Part shown: in pieces, positions 31,808 through 43,033 of the stretch | How positions within the stretch are numbered: the stretch's first letter is position 1 | Layout: the number at the start of each line of letters is the position of its first letter | Assembly (NCBI RefSeq): GCF_901709675.1 | Contig: NC_051100.1 | Location: 13,994,286-14,058,285 of the forward strand | Length of the DNA: 64,000 nucleotides | Direction of reading: 5' to 3' | DNA from: Syngnathus acus | Lineage: Eukaryota; Chordata; Actinopteri; Syngnathiformes; Syngnathidae | Program-made: the position numbers and the translations under genes | Notes under the pieces: model-generated | Told to the model about the DNA's origin: nothing | The model's input: the letters and a program-made list of their open reading frames with translations, nothing else | The model's database searches: none

Positions 31808-32586
31808 CAGTGGAGCCTCGGTTTTCGACCACAATCCGTTCCATAAGGCTGTTCGAGAAGTGAATCGTTCGAATTCAGAATCATGTTTTCCCATTACAAA
31901 TAATGGAACAAAAATGTATCCGTTCCAAGCAAAAGAAAAACCCGCCTCTTTTAAGCATTTTTTCATTTGCGCATTTTTGTCCGATCGCGCAACTGCAGCG
32001 CACCGCCGAACGCGCAACCGTAGCGAGTCGCCGACCGCGCAACTGCACAGCGCTGGTCGCATTATTGTGACAGAGCTGTCGCTGAAATTTAGAAAATATT
32101 TTTAAAGTCCTGATGTACTTTCCAAAATTTAAGTGGACCTCAGTGCGCAGGGAGCTTAATTTTGTCCGATCGCGCAACTGCAGCGCACCGCCGAACGCGC
32201 AATCGTAGCGCGCCGCCGACCGCGCAACTACACCGCGCTGGTCGCATTCTTGTGACAGAGCCGTCGCTGAAATTTAGAACCTATTTTTAAAGTCCTAATG
32301 TACTTTCCAAAATTTAAGTGGACCTCAGTGCGCAAGGAGCATAATTTGGTCCGATCGCGCAACCGCAGCGCGCCGGTGTTGTGCTCGATTTGGTTCCCTC
32401 GGCGAATTGAACGGGGTGACGTCAGTGCCGTCAGTGACTCCCCAGTCATGAACCTCACGCACGTCACTGGTTTACAGGAAGGACACTTGGAGATAAAGCC
32501 GGTAGAAGTGCCAGAGGAAGAGCGGCAGGAGGAAAACAACCAAGAAACCCGCCAAAGGTGATCGCCAAGGCTGAAAGACGGGATGG
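31808..32586. mobile_element. Tigger/mariner-like fragment with tandem repeat
   Basis: Starts ACAGTGGAGCCTCGGTTTTC, a terminus typical of Tigger-like MITEs, followed by AATCCGTTCC. The opposite end is not seen before the LTR at 32587, so the element is probably truncated. Confidence 0.55.
31976..32376. repeat. 185-bp tandem repeat, 2.2 units
   Basis: TTTGTCCGATCGCGCAAC occurs at 31976 and 32161, with a variant at 32345, giving periods of 185 and 184 bp. Each unit holds CpG-rich GCGCAAC(C/T)G(C/T)AGCG subrepeats and the segment ATGTACTTTCCAAAATTTAA. Confidence 0.85.
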
Positions 32587-33046
32587 TGTGGTGAATGGTC
32601 TTTGTTGCTTCGCCGGTCTCCAAAAAACACTCGGTGGACGATGGCTGGCCCAGGGAAGGAAGCACTTCAGTGACACACGGCTGATTGGGAAAAGATTTTA
32701 TTCAACCGATGTCAGAGTGATGTCTCTCCAAAACTTCGAGTGGCCCCACAAGCAAGGATGTTCGCAGCCCCTTTTTCCTTCTCTCCCTCTCGCTCTTCCT
32801 CCCTGTTCTCCCTGTTCTTCTTGTGTCCCCACATCATTTGTACCTCGTAAGACGGCAGCTGCGGTTCGAGTCTCACTCTATTGGTTACTTCCGATGCCCC
32901 TAAAAGGGCATGGACAAGGGTCTTCCTGGTCACGAACGAATGGCCCTTCCATATTCTAAGTACCTACACATGACTGAAACTAGAGCTTCTCTGTACCGCA
33001 AAAATAACTTATGGTAGTCTCACTGCTGCTAATTTATCACCTAAGG
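32587..33046 (-). repeat. LTR (left copy), minus orientation
   Basis: Starts TGTGGTGAATGGTCTTTG and is a close direct repeat of 39455-39908. Read on the minus strand it has a GAATAAAATC poly(A)-signal region near its end and finishes CCACA. It is cut at 33047 by a hAT inserted at ACCTAAGG. Confidence 0.75.
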
Positions 33047-33138
33047 CAGGGGTGGCCAACCAGTCAGAGGCGAAGAGCCACATTTTTGACTGTGTCATCC
33101 CAAAGAGCCACATCACCCCCCGCAAAGAGCTACATCAC
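33047..33138. mobile_element. hAT end fragment
   Basis: Starts CAGGGGTGGCCAACC directly after ACCTAAGG and includes AGAGCCACAT repeats. The other terminus is missing; the sequence passes into the inverted arm. Confidence 0.6.
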
Positions 33139-33503
33139 CCCGAAAAAACATTGAATGTCACAAATAGCTTTTATATCTACTTACTCATTCAAATGTAACC
33201 CCACCCCCCTTTGACACATTCACCCAATGTGTCATTAGGCATTCAAAAAGGAACCGGCAAAATGTCCTACCACATCATCATATGTCTTGCAGCCAGTTTG
33301 TCGAATCTTTCACTCATCCAGGACCGTCATCCCCAACTTCCTGAAAATTGACTGTCCACCCCACACTTGGCAACCCAAACAAAAATCGTCGCACTCCTGC
33401 CAGTGAGCATACAGCCCTGCTGACAGCGGACACTTGTACTCACAAAAACTACACAGGCATCGAGTATCAAAATAAAAAATAGACACACAATGAATCATGG
33501 CGC

Positions 33504-33866
33504 GGCGGCTCGGTGGTGCACTGGGTAGCACGTCCGCCTCACAGTTAGGAGGGTGCGGGTTCGATTCCACCTCCGGCCCTCCCTGTGCGGAGTTTGCATG
33601 TTCTCCCCGGGCCCGCGTGGGTTTTCTCCGGGCACTCCGGTTTCCTCCCACATCCCAAAAACATGCTTGGTAGGCCGATTGATGACTCCAAATTGTCCCT
33701 GGGTGTGAGTGCCAGTGCGTATGGTTGTTTGTCTCTGTGTGCCCTGCGATCGGCTGGCAACCGGTTCAGGGTGTCCCCCGCCTACTGCCCGTTGACGGCT
33801 GGGATAGGCTCCAGCACGCCCGCGACCCCCGTGGGGACTAAGCGGTTCAGAAGATGGATGGATGGA
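33504..33866 (+). mobile_element. Full-length tRNA-derived SINE (ATGG tail)
   Basis: Perfect 13-bp TSD TGAATCATGGCGC (33491-33503, 33867-33879). Head GGCTCGGTGGTGCACTGGGT includes an A-box-like site; the B box GGTTCGATTCC is canonical. Ends GAAGATGGATGGATGGA. Arm B (62960 region) keeps the empty site. Confidence 0.93.
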
Positions 33867-34140
33867 TGAATCATGGCGCCCGGGGATTCGTTCCTGAAAA
33901 TCATCAATCATCATAAAAATCAAAAGGGTTAGGGTTAACATTTTCACGTGAATTCAACATAAACTCTCCAAGACTGCAATCGACAACCTGCAAAATTAAT
34001 ACAAGTTATAAAACAACCAGCAATCTGCTCCTTGGCTGGCGGTTGATGCTGCAATAAGTCAAGTGACGCACAGAAACAAAGCAAAGCTCGCTCTTGCCAC
34101 AAGCAAGCTTAAGTTTCAAATATTTGGTTGTCATCCACAT

Positions 34141-35044
34141 CAGTGGTCCCCAACCTTTTTTGCACCACGGACCGGTTACGTGTCAGAAATATTTTCGCGG
34201 ACCGGCCTTTATATAAATAAATATATTTATATATTTATTATTTAAATATTTATATATATAAATAGGATGAAATAAAATGATACGACTGGCATAAAAACAA
34301 ATATAAACCACATAAAAATAAAACGTTGAATTAGTGGGAGCACCGAGCTCTTTTCTCAGAAATGAGCCGTTCCCATCTAGGCGTAATCGGAGACAATGAC
34401 ACCCGAAGTGGTTAAGGTTTGTCTTTAAATGCAGGATGCTTGGTCTCCATGTGCCGAAGCAGGTTTGAAGGCTTCATTGCCTCGTTAGCTAGCCTTTCGC
34501 CACATATGTGGAGTGCACTTGGCGCGTCAGAGTCACCTGTGGCGATAAATCCATATTTTAAGTAGGACTCCAGAAATGTTCTTTTAAATGCAGCTTTCCT
34601 TTTCTGAGAAGTCGTAGCCTCTTCTTCTTCAGTGTCCTCATTGGACGTTTTTCCCTTTCCGAAGAAGCTTTCCAAACTTCTCTGTTTCTTGCTCATTTTT
34701 GCTTGCCTCGCGGGCTTGACTGTGGTGACATGTCACGTGACCGAGACGAGCGCCCTGTGTCAAGAGTCCTTATTTTTCAGATGCACCGACAGATGTAATT
34801 GGGAGAGATTCGCCAAATTTTTTATATTTTTCAAAATAAATTCTTACTCATTTTTGCTAGCTTTGCGGGCTCGACTGGGGAAACATGTCACGTGACCGGG
34901 ACGAGCGTCTTAACATGAATGAATTGATCGTCAATAAAAAAAAAAAAAAAAAATTTTTTTTTTTTTCCTGTGCGGCTCCGCGGCCCGGTACCAAGTGACC
35001 CACGGACCGGTACCGGTCCGCGGCCCGGTGGTTGGGGACCACTG
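34141..35044 (-). mobile_element. hAT element (CAGTGGTCCCCAACC family)
   Basis: Perfect TSD ATCCACAT (34133-34140, 35045-35052). Arm B near 62665 has the uninterrupted site. Nearly identical to 13286-14166 and 23824-24687. Confidence 0.93.
34412..34696 (-). pseudogene. hAT transposase N-terminus (copy 3)
   Basis: 94-codon frame starting MSKKQRSLESFFGKGKTS, differing from the copy at 24135 by about one residue. Same lost zinc cysteine. Confidence 0.8.
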
Positions 35045-35428
35045 ATCCACATAGTCCATCACCCTGTCGGGTGAGTCCAGGTTTGTCAGGTCATATTGTC
35101 CATCGTCCTAGTGTTTGATATTAGTCCTGTCTTGTCCATCCGTGTTACTGAAATGGGCCTTCTCCATGAACTATTTTGTTGTTCATGGTGCCTTTGATTA
35201 ACCATCAGCTGTTAGTTAAGGTTACTTAACTCATCACTCATCAATCTTGGGTGTTCCAGTCTCATGTGAGAGGAATCTTACCCTCAACTGTAACCCTTTC
35301 ATACCAACTCCAAAATACTTTGGCCTTTCACACTGCCCCCGACACACATACACATTCCTAACCACACAAGTGCCAATTCATTCGCCTTCATCGCTCAGCT
35401 CTCATCCCACAACAAACAAATTTAGTAT

Positions 35429-35599
35429 CACCAAATGATTCCCGAGCGCGGCACCGCTGCTGCTCACTGCTCCCCTCTCCCCCAGGGGATGGATCAAAAT
35501 CACACGGGGATGGGTTAAATGCAGAGGACAAATTTCACCACACCCAGATGTGTGTGTGACGATCATTGGGACTTTAACTTTAACTTTAACTTAACTTTA
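35429..35599 (+). mobile_element. 5'-truncated SINE
   Basis: TSD ACAAATTTAGTAT (35416-35428, 35600-35612). Starts in mid-body (GATTCCCGAGCGCGGCACCG) and ends in TTTAACTTTAACTT repeats. Arm B at 61645-61665 shows the empty site. Confidence 0.92.
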
Positions 35600-36563
35600 A
35601 CAAATTTAGTATGTGTAAGTGAGCAGGTAATCAGTGAATACTGAAGGTAACCCTTCATTTCTGGATGTTCTTCTCAATTAAATATTTCATACAATCGTAC
35701 CTCACCTTTACCGTAAAACTGTCAATTAAATGCCTAAAAATTCTGTTATTTCTACTGCTGAGCCTGTTCATGGGTGAGCATGGGGAAAGAAGCAGCCTCA
35801 GATGGTCCTTAAATAATTTTATCCTAATCAATCATTCTGATCGAACAGCTGGGTAAAGATACTCAAAAGGCTCCCTCCGACAGTCTACTCCACTATGTTG
35901 TTTTCACTTTGCCATGTCAATGCATTTGTTATTCGAGTCCTATCACATTTGTCATCTCGTTAACTGTCACTTTGTGTGACTCTTATGCAGCATTATTCTT
36001 AACTGTCAAAAGTTTCCATGGCTGTTATTCCTTGAACTTATCGGATTTTCTGACACCAGAATTCCCAGTGAGGTGTAATTAACTTCTAATTTATTAATTA
36101 GGTCCATTGAACAATCTAGCCACCTCTTGACTGCATCCTATTGGGTCCTAATGTCCTATTTTCATCTCCAAATTGTCAATGACTAAATGTCTAATTGTTA
36201 AGCTGGACGGGCTAAATGTGATTCTACTCTTATTTCCTACAGTTTAGCCTATCTGTTTTATCCAAATTTATCCTCTGATTATGATGCTTTGTTCTTTCTC
36301 TGTAACACTACACATTCTGCTCCTTATTTACTTATTTATCTTTTATCAAGACTCTTCAGTTGTGTCAAGCTCAGTGCCCAAGCAAGCTTCCATCCACTTT
36401 GACCCAAGCTCCACCAAGTTTGATAACGCCTCAGCAAGGAGTCCGGTTTGCTTGATGAACATTTCATTGTCAAGTTGTTGTCTTTAGTTGTAGCCTCAGA
36501 GCCAACTCATTCCTCACTCTCGGATGAGTCCATTTTCAACTGAGTCCATTCTCAAGTCCATTC

Positions 36564-36752
36564 CTAAGTTCCTTCACTCTTTGTACTCGCCTCCGAGGAT
36601 GTCGTTTTCCTTCGGAGCGTTGTGCTCCCCCCCAAGCACAAATATAGTCTTTCTTTGTTCTTGCAAAAGGTCAAAGGTGCCTCAGAGCCAAGCACCGTTT
36701 TCTTGTCGTTCTCAGCTGTCGGGGTAGTCTCGGGATCGAGTTTCAGGGTCAC
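36564..36752 (-). other. Short open frame shared by both arms (copy A)
   Basis: 62 codons starting MTLKLDPETTPTAENDKKTV, in the same frame as 60473-60706 in arm B. Upstream lies a splice-acceptor-like sequence. Differences between copies are mostly amino-acid changing, so present selection is unlikely. No recognised domain. Confidence 0.35.
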
Positions 36753-38587
36753 GGATGGATACTGGAAAAGACAGACTGGGACACCAAACTTAAAATATCG
36801 TCTTCCAATTTGCCATTAATTTCCTAGTACCTTGTGTTAATCAAACTTCAAATTCTACTATTAACAACAATTTAATATACTTGGGAAAGACGGGGCCTTT
36901 CCTTCATTAGCTCTCGGATGTATTGTGATGGACCTCATTTGAACCATTTTAAATTGGCAGATTACCCCAAACTTAAAATTGCAAGTCTTAACTGTGATTT
37001 CTCTCACTTATACTGTAATTTCCAGAAGCTCATCCTATTTTCAGGCTACATTCTATCGATCGTTTTCCTGCCTTTGATTTTATGCAATCCTCTCCATCAC
37101 CTTTCCTCCTTTCCTGATTTGAGCCTTCAATTTCAGATAAAGTTTCCAAATTTTGCGTACGGAATGTACATTATTCATAATTAACTCATATTCCAATCAT
37201 AGCATCATCTCTGTTTTGACCTCAGTATTAATGGTGTTATGCTCACTTACCGATATTACTGGACTATCTTGAATTTTTAATTCTCTGCCACTACATCGAA
37301 GGCCGTTTCTCAGCTGTTCACTCTTCCCATGCTCCTGTTAGGCTCCGTCATTCGAATCTAGGATGTGATTTTCATTTGAATTTCTTACTTTTGGACCTCT
37401 AAATTGCTCCTATCGCTAATTTATTTGTACCGAGCATACTTTTACAAGGGTATTAAAAGAACCAACTACCAAATCCAATATTTCCTCGTTGGCATCTCCT
37501 CCTCTATTTTGGACTAACTGCTTTTGACCTGTGCGTCTTGTTACAGTGGGGCGCTGGTCACCCTTGTCGGGCCAACGTAATTTACGAGCAGGCTCTCCGT
37601 GCATACAATTCAGTCCTATGTTTAAATCCAGAGAATTCCTTTAATTCCAGCTGCCCCTGTGGCCCTCACCTGATATCTCTCTTGCTCTCATAAATTAGTG
37701 TTGACCGGTCTAGTTTTCTTTAGATACCCAAATCACCTATATTTGTGTTGTCATGGTTAGCCCTCGCATGCTCCTACTCCACCTGTTAGACGGCTGTTAA
37801 ACATTAATTCTAAGTTCATTCTGTGTCTCTTTGTCCTCCTGGAGACAACGGATGTATCCGCCGTCTCAGTTTTTTTTTTATGTAACAGAAAATCTGAAGT
37901 ATTGAGGAGAGCCCCAAAGAAACGGAGGAGTATCAATAATTTGTTTTCAATTTTGTCATCCTTTCAGTATAATTTAAATTAACAGGTTTGGCTTTTCTTC
38001 AGATCCAATTTCCCATTCCTCTCAGGATGCTAAAAGGGAGCGCCAGCTGGCCCTAGTAGGGTCCTTCATTATTTACGAGGGGGCCACACTCTTCTGCCAC
38101 CGCTTGTTGTTGTCCCAGCCAATTTTTCTTTAGATACATCTATATTGGTGTCGTATTGGTTAACACACGCATGCTCCTATTTCTCCTGTTAGACAGCTGT
38201 GGAACATTAATTCTCCTGGGTTGCAGTTACACCGGTGTACCCCCACTGTTGGTCATGCATTCTTTTGCCCCTTCAGCATTCCGTCTTCCATCATTTTTGT
38301 CATAGTTCCTCTCGCTGCTGACTGCGTAGGCCCCTAAAATGGGCACAACTCCGGCCCTGCGCGCGGCCCCGACGTCACCCGAGCGGGGAGGGTCCAGCCT
38401 TGAAACACAGTGGGCAGGTACAGGTTGGCCACCCTGCCGCCCAGGGCGCTGGATTCCCCCTCCCCGCGCGTGCAGCGCAGGCGGGCACGCGCCCCAGAGC
38501 ACCATTCCGTTCCTTTTGCTGCTTCTACAAGCACACACGCACGTACTCACGAGCACGTACACGCACACACACGTGCTCACGGGCCCT

Positions 38588-38589
<2 letters not shown>

Positions 38590-38663
<74 letters not shown>
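38590..38663. repeat. (CA)n microsatellite
   Basis: About 37 CA units, flanked on the left by imperfect CACACGT repeats. Arm B has a shorter, interrupted GT version at 57943-58092. Confidence 0.95.
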
Positions 38664-38664
<1 letters not shown>

Positions 38665-39212
38665 TTTTCACTTTTCCTATTTGCCAAACGCGGTCAGCGC
38701 AAGCCTCCCTTTTTCGTTCGACCTTGACGGAGACTAACACGGCCACCGAACATCTCGACGATCGCACTTGGCGCTTGCAGTGTCCCGGCTTGTCCCAGGA
38801 ATTTTAACCGTCTGGGGGCTAAATGACCGGCTGTCTATTGTCGCAACAGTGTTCAATCGTATCTGTGTTTTCGCCTCAATCACACAGCTAAAATTTCTAT
38901 CCTCCATCGGATCTGTCGCCAAACTAAAGTCCACGTTTTATGGGACTTTCTGCTATTTTTCTCTTGTGACGGCCAATTCAGCGATGTCCCAGACATCCTG
39001 TCCCGTCAGTGCCTCCTCCTTGGGGCATTTCTCATTCATCATTCTCACCAGACATGTCACTCACTCAACTGTGCACATTCCCCATTAAGTTTTATGTTAC
39101 TGTTCCCTTTTTATTTGTTGTTTTTTTATTTATTTTTCCTGTTTTTTATTTTACTTTTCTTTTGCTGTTTCTATTTGGGGGCCACTCCCCCTTCAAAAGT
39201 CGCATTATGACG

Positions 39213-39454
39213 ACTTTTGACTAGGAGAGACAACTTCCTCCCGGAACAAGCCATGGCCACATCAGATTCGTTTTTAACTGTCCACCTCGGGGAACCGCCC
39301 CCCTCTCTCCCCTTGCACGAACGAACATGCCGCGGCAACTGTGAGCACAGCCTCTCACCTCAAATACAGCTCGCCGGCCGGCCGCTGGATGCTCGCGCAG
39401 AGAGCGGACGGGAGTTCCCCTGGAGAACACGAATCCTGTTCGTGACGCCCAAAA
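39213..39454 (-). other. Leader-like segment with PBS-like start
   Basis: On the minus strand it begins TTTTGGGCGTCACGAACAGG, directly after the LTR end CCACA, a position and sequence like a retroelement primer-binding site. About 240 bp follow before arm A begins. Confidence 0.5.
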
Positions 39455-40760
39455 TGTGGTGAATGGTCTTTGTTGCTTCGCCGGTCTCCAAAAAACACTC
39501 GGTGGACGATGGCTGGCCCAGGGAAGGAAGCACTCCAGTGACACACGGCTGATTGGGAAAAGATTTTATTCAACCGATGTTAGAGTGATGTCTCTCCAAA
39601 GATTCGAGTGGCCCCAAAAGCAAGGATGTTCGCAGCCCCTTTTTCCTTCTCTCCCTCTCGCTCTTCCTCCCTGTTCTCCCTGTTCTTCTTGTGTCCCCAC
39701 ATCATTTGTACCTCGTAAGACAACAGCTGCGGTTCGAGTCTCACTCTATTGGTTACTTCCGATACCCCTAAAAGGGCATGGACAAGGGTCTTCCTGGTCA
39801 CGGACGAATGGCCCTTCCATATTCTAAGTACCTACACATTACTGAAACTAGAGCTTCTCTGTACCGCAAAAATAGCTTATGGTAGTCTCACTAGTTTATC
39901 ACCTAAGGCAGTGGTTCCCAAAGTGGGCGGTACCGCCCCCCTGGGGGCGGTGGAAAGATCTGGGGGGGCGGTGAGGAAGAAAGGGGCGGTAGGGGGGCGG
40001 TAGGGGGGCGGCAGTCGATTTGTACACAACACGTCGCTCTGGCCCAGTCAGATCCGACAGCATAGACTACAAAAGCAAAAGCTCAGGTTTGTAATTTCAA
40101 GCTTGTAATGTTCAGAATTTTATCTTATAATAAAAACCGCATTCTGGCGGTCAACATCATCTTGAGTTCAAGTCAACATGAAATTGGGGACTCGCCAGAA
40201 CGCGCCGTGTTGTGTTGTGTTGAGCTGGTTAGGGCAGTGGTCCCCAACCACCGGGCCGCGGACCGGTACCGGTCCGTGGGTCACTTGGTACCGGGCCGCC
40301 AAGAATTTTTTTTTTTTATCGACGATCAATTAATTCAGGTCAAGACACTCGTCCCGGTCACGTGACATGTTTCCCCAGTCGAGCCCGCAAAGCTAATATG
40401 TGGCGACAGGCTAACTAACCAGGCAGTGAAGCATTCAAAACTGCTTCAACACATGGAGACCAAGCATCCTGCAATAAAAGACAAACCTTAAATCACTTCG
40501 GGTGTCATTGTCTCCGATTACGTCTAGATGGGACCGGCTCGTTTCTGAGAAACAAACTCAGTGCTCCCACTAATTCAACGTATTGGTAATGATATTATTA
40601 ATGTATTATTTATTTATTTATATAAATGTATTATTTATTTATATAAATGCCTTGGGGGGGGGGGGGGCGCTAGGAATTCACTGGGGAGCCAAAGGGGGCG
40701 CCAGCCTGCAAAAGTTTGGGAACCACTGACCTAAGGGAACATACAAAGACGCATAGAATC
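39455..40760 (-). repeat. LTR (right copy), interrupted by a hAT
   Basis: 39455-39908 is a close direct repeat of 32587-33046 and continues after the hAT at 40729 (ACCTAAGGGAACATAC). The far edge is uncertain: TGTTCCC on the minus strand near 40741 would give a TG...CA-type LTR of about 465 bp. Confidence 0.65.
39909..40728. mobile_element. hAT MITE in LTR
   Basis: CAGTGGTTCCCAAAG...TTTGGGAACCACTG with perfect TSD ACCTAAGG (39901-39908, 40729-40736). Same family and orientation as 505-1002. Confidence 0.93.
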
Positions 40761-40954
40761 CAAATCTCACTACAATGGAAAATAACAGCCCCCACACACA
40801 CCGAATCGCCCATAATCAGCACCCACCCCCACGGAACCAGCTCTCACCGAACCAGCACCCACTCCCATGGCATTAAACTCTCCTGCGAACTTGCCACACC
40901 CCCTGACTCATCACCCATGAAACTCAGCCCACACTGGCATGTGCAACTGAATAT

Positions 40955-42055
40955 ATCGTATTGTTCGCACCAAAAGGCACACTGGATTATAAGGCGCACC
41001 CTCATTGAATTTTTTATTTTAGAAATTATTTCATATATAGGGTGCACCGGATTAAAAGGCGCATAAAATAGAAGCTTTACTGCAACAAACTGAGGTTGAC
41101 TAGGGCTGCGGTATGCATCCACTAGCCCAGGGGTGGGCAAACTTTTTGACTTGCGGGCCGAATTGGGTTCTAAATTTTGACTGGGGGGCCAAACCAGGAG
41201 CAGATGGATGTAGTGTTTAACCTGTGACGGGCTTTGTTGATGTTCACGTGGCTGAACGTCTGCTCACACGCGTCGGTAGAGCCAAATTGTCCAATCTTTT
41301 TTAAACACTCTCAGTGTACGCCTTTCTTCTCTTGGGCCACTCATTCTAATGGAAGGATTCCAGGGGAAGGTTTGTGAGTGCGTGGCTTTAGCGTAAAACT
41401 GTATCTGTAAACTCAGCGTGCGAATTACGAGAATGCTGACGTCACAGTCCACACTCGAAATTCGGCACTGATAGAAATAGAACGCGGAGTGCGCCGGGTC
41501 CGTACTACTGAGTACGTACACGCACTTGTGAGTGTGCAAAGATCTTTCTGACACGGCTTCCGGGAGTAAATGCGCGGGCGGGGGTTTCCCCATCTACTGG
41601 GGAAACACAGTCATTGTAGGGAAAATGACAAAAGAAAAGTTTCATAATACAATTTATTCAGGTTTGGCGGGCCGGATTAAACGACCCCGTGGACCGGATG
41701 TGGCCCGCGGGCCGTAGTTTGCCTACACTGCACTAGCCAATAACCAATGAGCCCTCTGTAAACAATCGGGTTTCTCAAACTATCTCCTATAAAATGATCG
41801 GAACTGACTAAACTTCGATCTAACACATTGGTACTGTTTACCTATGTTTCCCTTCCATATCGATCCGTAAATTTACTTGAAACATTAACAGAGCAGCCTA
41901 TTTTGAAATGAAATAGTCTCGTGCGCATAGCAGCTATCATTATAGCATTAGCCACCCGCAAACTCCCATGAGCCTCAGCTCGCAGACTCCCATGAGCCTC
42001 AGCAAAGTGTCGTGGCAGCCCCCTGTAAACAATTGCGTTTCTCAAACTATCTCCA
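40955..42055. mobile_element. Diverged pogo element fragment
   Basis: Left part (ATTATAAGGCGCACC, GGCGCATAAAATAG, GCGGTATGCATCCACTAG) aligns with the left 160 bp of the pogo element at 10959. It is split by the hAT at 41128 and continues to about 42055. A 36-bp segment (CTGTAAACAATCGGGTTTCT...) is repeated at about 41752 and 42022. Confidence 0.65.
41128..41730 (+). mobile_element. hAT MITE (TTTGCCCACCCCTG family)
   Basis: CAGGGGTGGGCAAAC...GTTTGCCTACACTG with perfect TSD CACTAGCC (41120-41127, 41731-41738). It sits at the same place in this pogo copy as the hAT at 11118 does in the other. Confidence 0.92.
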
Positions 42056-43031
42056 CAGTGGTTCTCAAACTTTTTTCAGTGATGTACCCCCTTTGAAATA
42101 TTTTTTCAGCCAAGTACCCCCTGACCAGCGCAACACATTTCTGGTCGAAAAGAAAGAAGTACAGGATTGTGCCATCAGTGTTTGATTTATTAAAGTTAAA
42201 CAACTTGTAGCAATGTACCTGACAGACACATTTATGTTTCAAACATTGCATATAGAAACAAAAAAGATAAACAGTAAACAGTGACCACCAAGAAGGCATA
42301 AACCCTTTCAAAACTCAAATACAGTATGCAGAACACTGCTAATTTATATTAATCTTTCTTGTAATAATCTCTTGCAAGGAAATAAAAATATACATAACTA
42401 AAATGTGTCCACAAAAATAAATTAACTTAATTATAAATCAATAATATCTTGTTTACAAAATAGGTTGATAACTTAATAATAAATAAAGATTTGCTCATAA
42501 AAAATAATCAACTTTACCTCTTTTGGGATAAAAAAAAAGATACTTTTTTTTCTCTTAAAATTGAATTGTTGCATTGAACATTTGATTTTGATTTGACAAG
42601 CATTGAACAAGCATTGAACAGTCTTGAAGTTTGAATGAGTCTTTTGCACTCGTACTACATTTTAGTGAGAAACATGGGCTTGTACCTCACTGAGGATCTT
42701 TGTCACCCTTGGTGGCAGGGAGGCAACTGCTGTGATTAAGTTCTTCTCCAAGCTCAGTCTGTTTCTTTGCTTTGTTTTGATCAGAGTCATTGCAGAGAAA
42801 AAAGCTGTAAAAGCTGCACCTTCTTGGGCCGTCCTGCATGTGGCAGTACCTGCACCTGCTGGGCAACAACCCTCTGAAGGTGAGAGGGTGGCAAGGGGAC
42901 GGCACGGCTGCTTGACACCTAAAGCAATCTTTGTGCTGGTAAGACTTGCAGAAATAACTGCTAGTCTACTCATCCATCGGATCGACGGGAGATTCCATCA
43001 TCATCATCATTGCAGAGAAGGAGGTCTCACA
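42056..43031 (-). mobile_element. hAT element, one end only
   Basis: Starts CAGTGGTTCTCAAACTTTTT with CATGTACCCCC-like text typical of a fish hAT. The second terminus is not seen before the Tc1 at 43034. Confidence 0.6.
42664..42835 (-). pseudogene. hAT transposase C-terminal relic
   Basis: Reads MTLIKTKQRNRLSLEKNL, then VTKILSEVQAHVSH and a stop. The IKTKxRNRL motif marks the C-terminal dimerisation segment of Buster/ZBED-type hAT transposases. Confidence 0.78.
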
Positions 43032-43033
43032 TA

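Larger units (their letters stand above)
33139..39212 (-). repeat. Inverted arm A of an unclassified 6 kb repeat
   Basis: The whole stretch is the reverse complement of 56375-63319 apart from insertions, about 90% alike in the parts I compared by eye. Element-specific insertions are a SINE (33504), a hAT (34141), another SINE (35429) and a long CA run (38590). The minus strand is purine-rich. It has a PBS-like TTTGGCGACAGATCC near 38930, which suggests a retroviral-type leader. I see no gag, pol or env domain. Flanking direct repeats (32587, 39455) suggest it is, or sits in, the inside of an LTR element. Confidence 0.7.

Noticed and set aside
38339-38807. Plus-strand frames of 105-135 codons
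   Set aside because: They read through the CA microsatellite as His/Thr repeats and are not shared with arm B.
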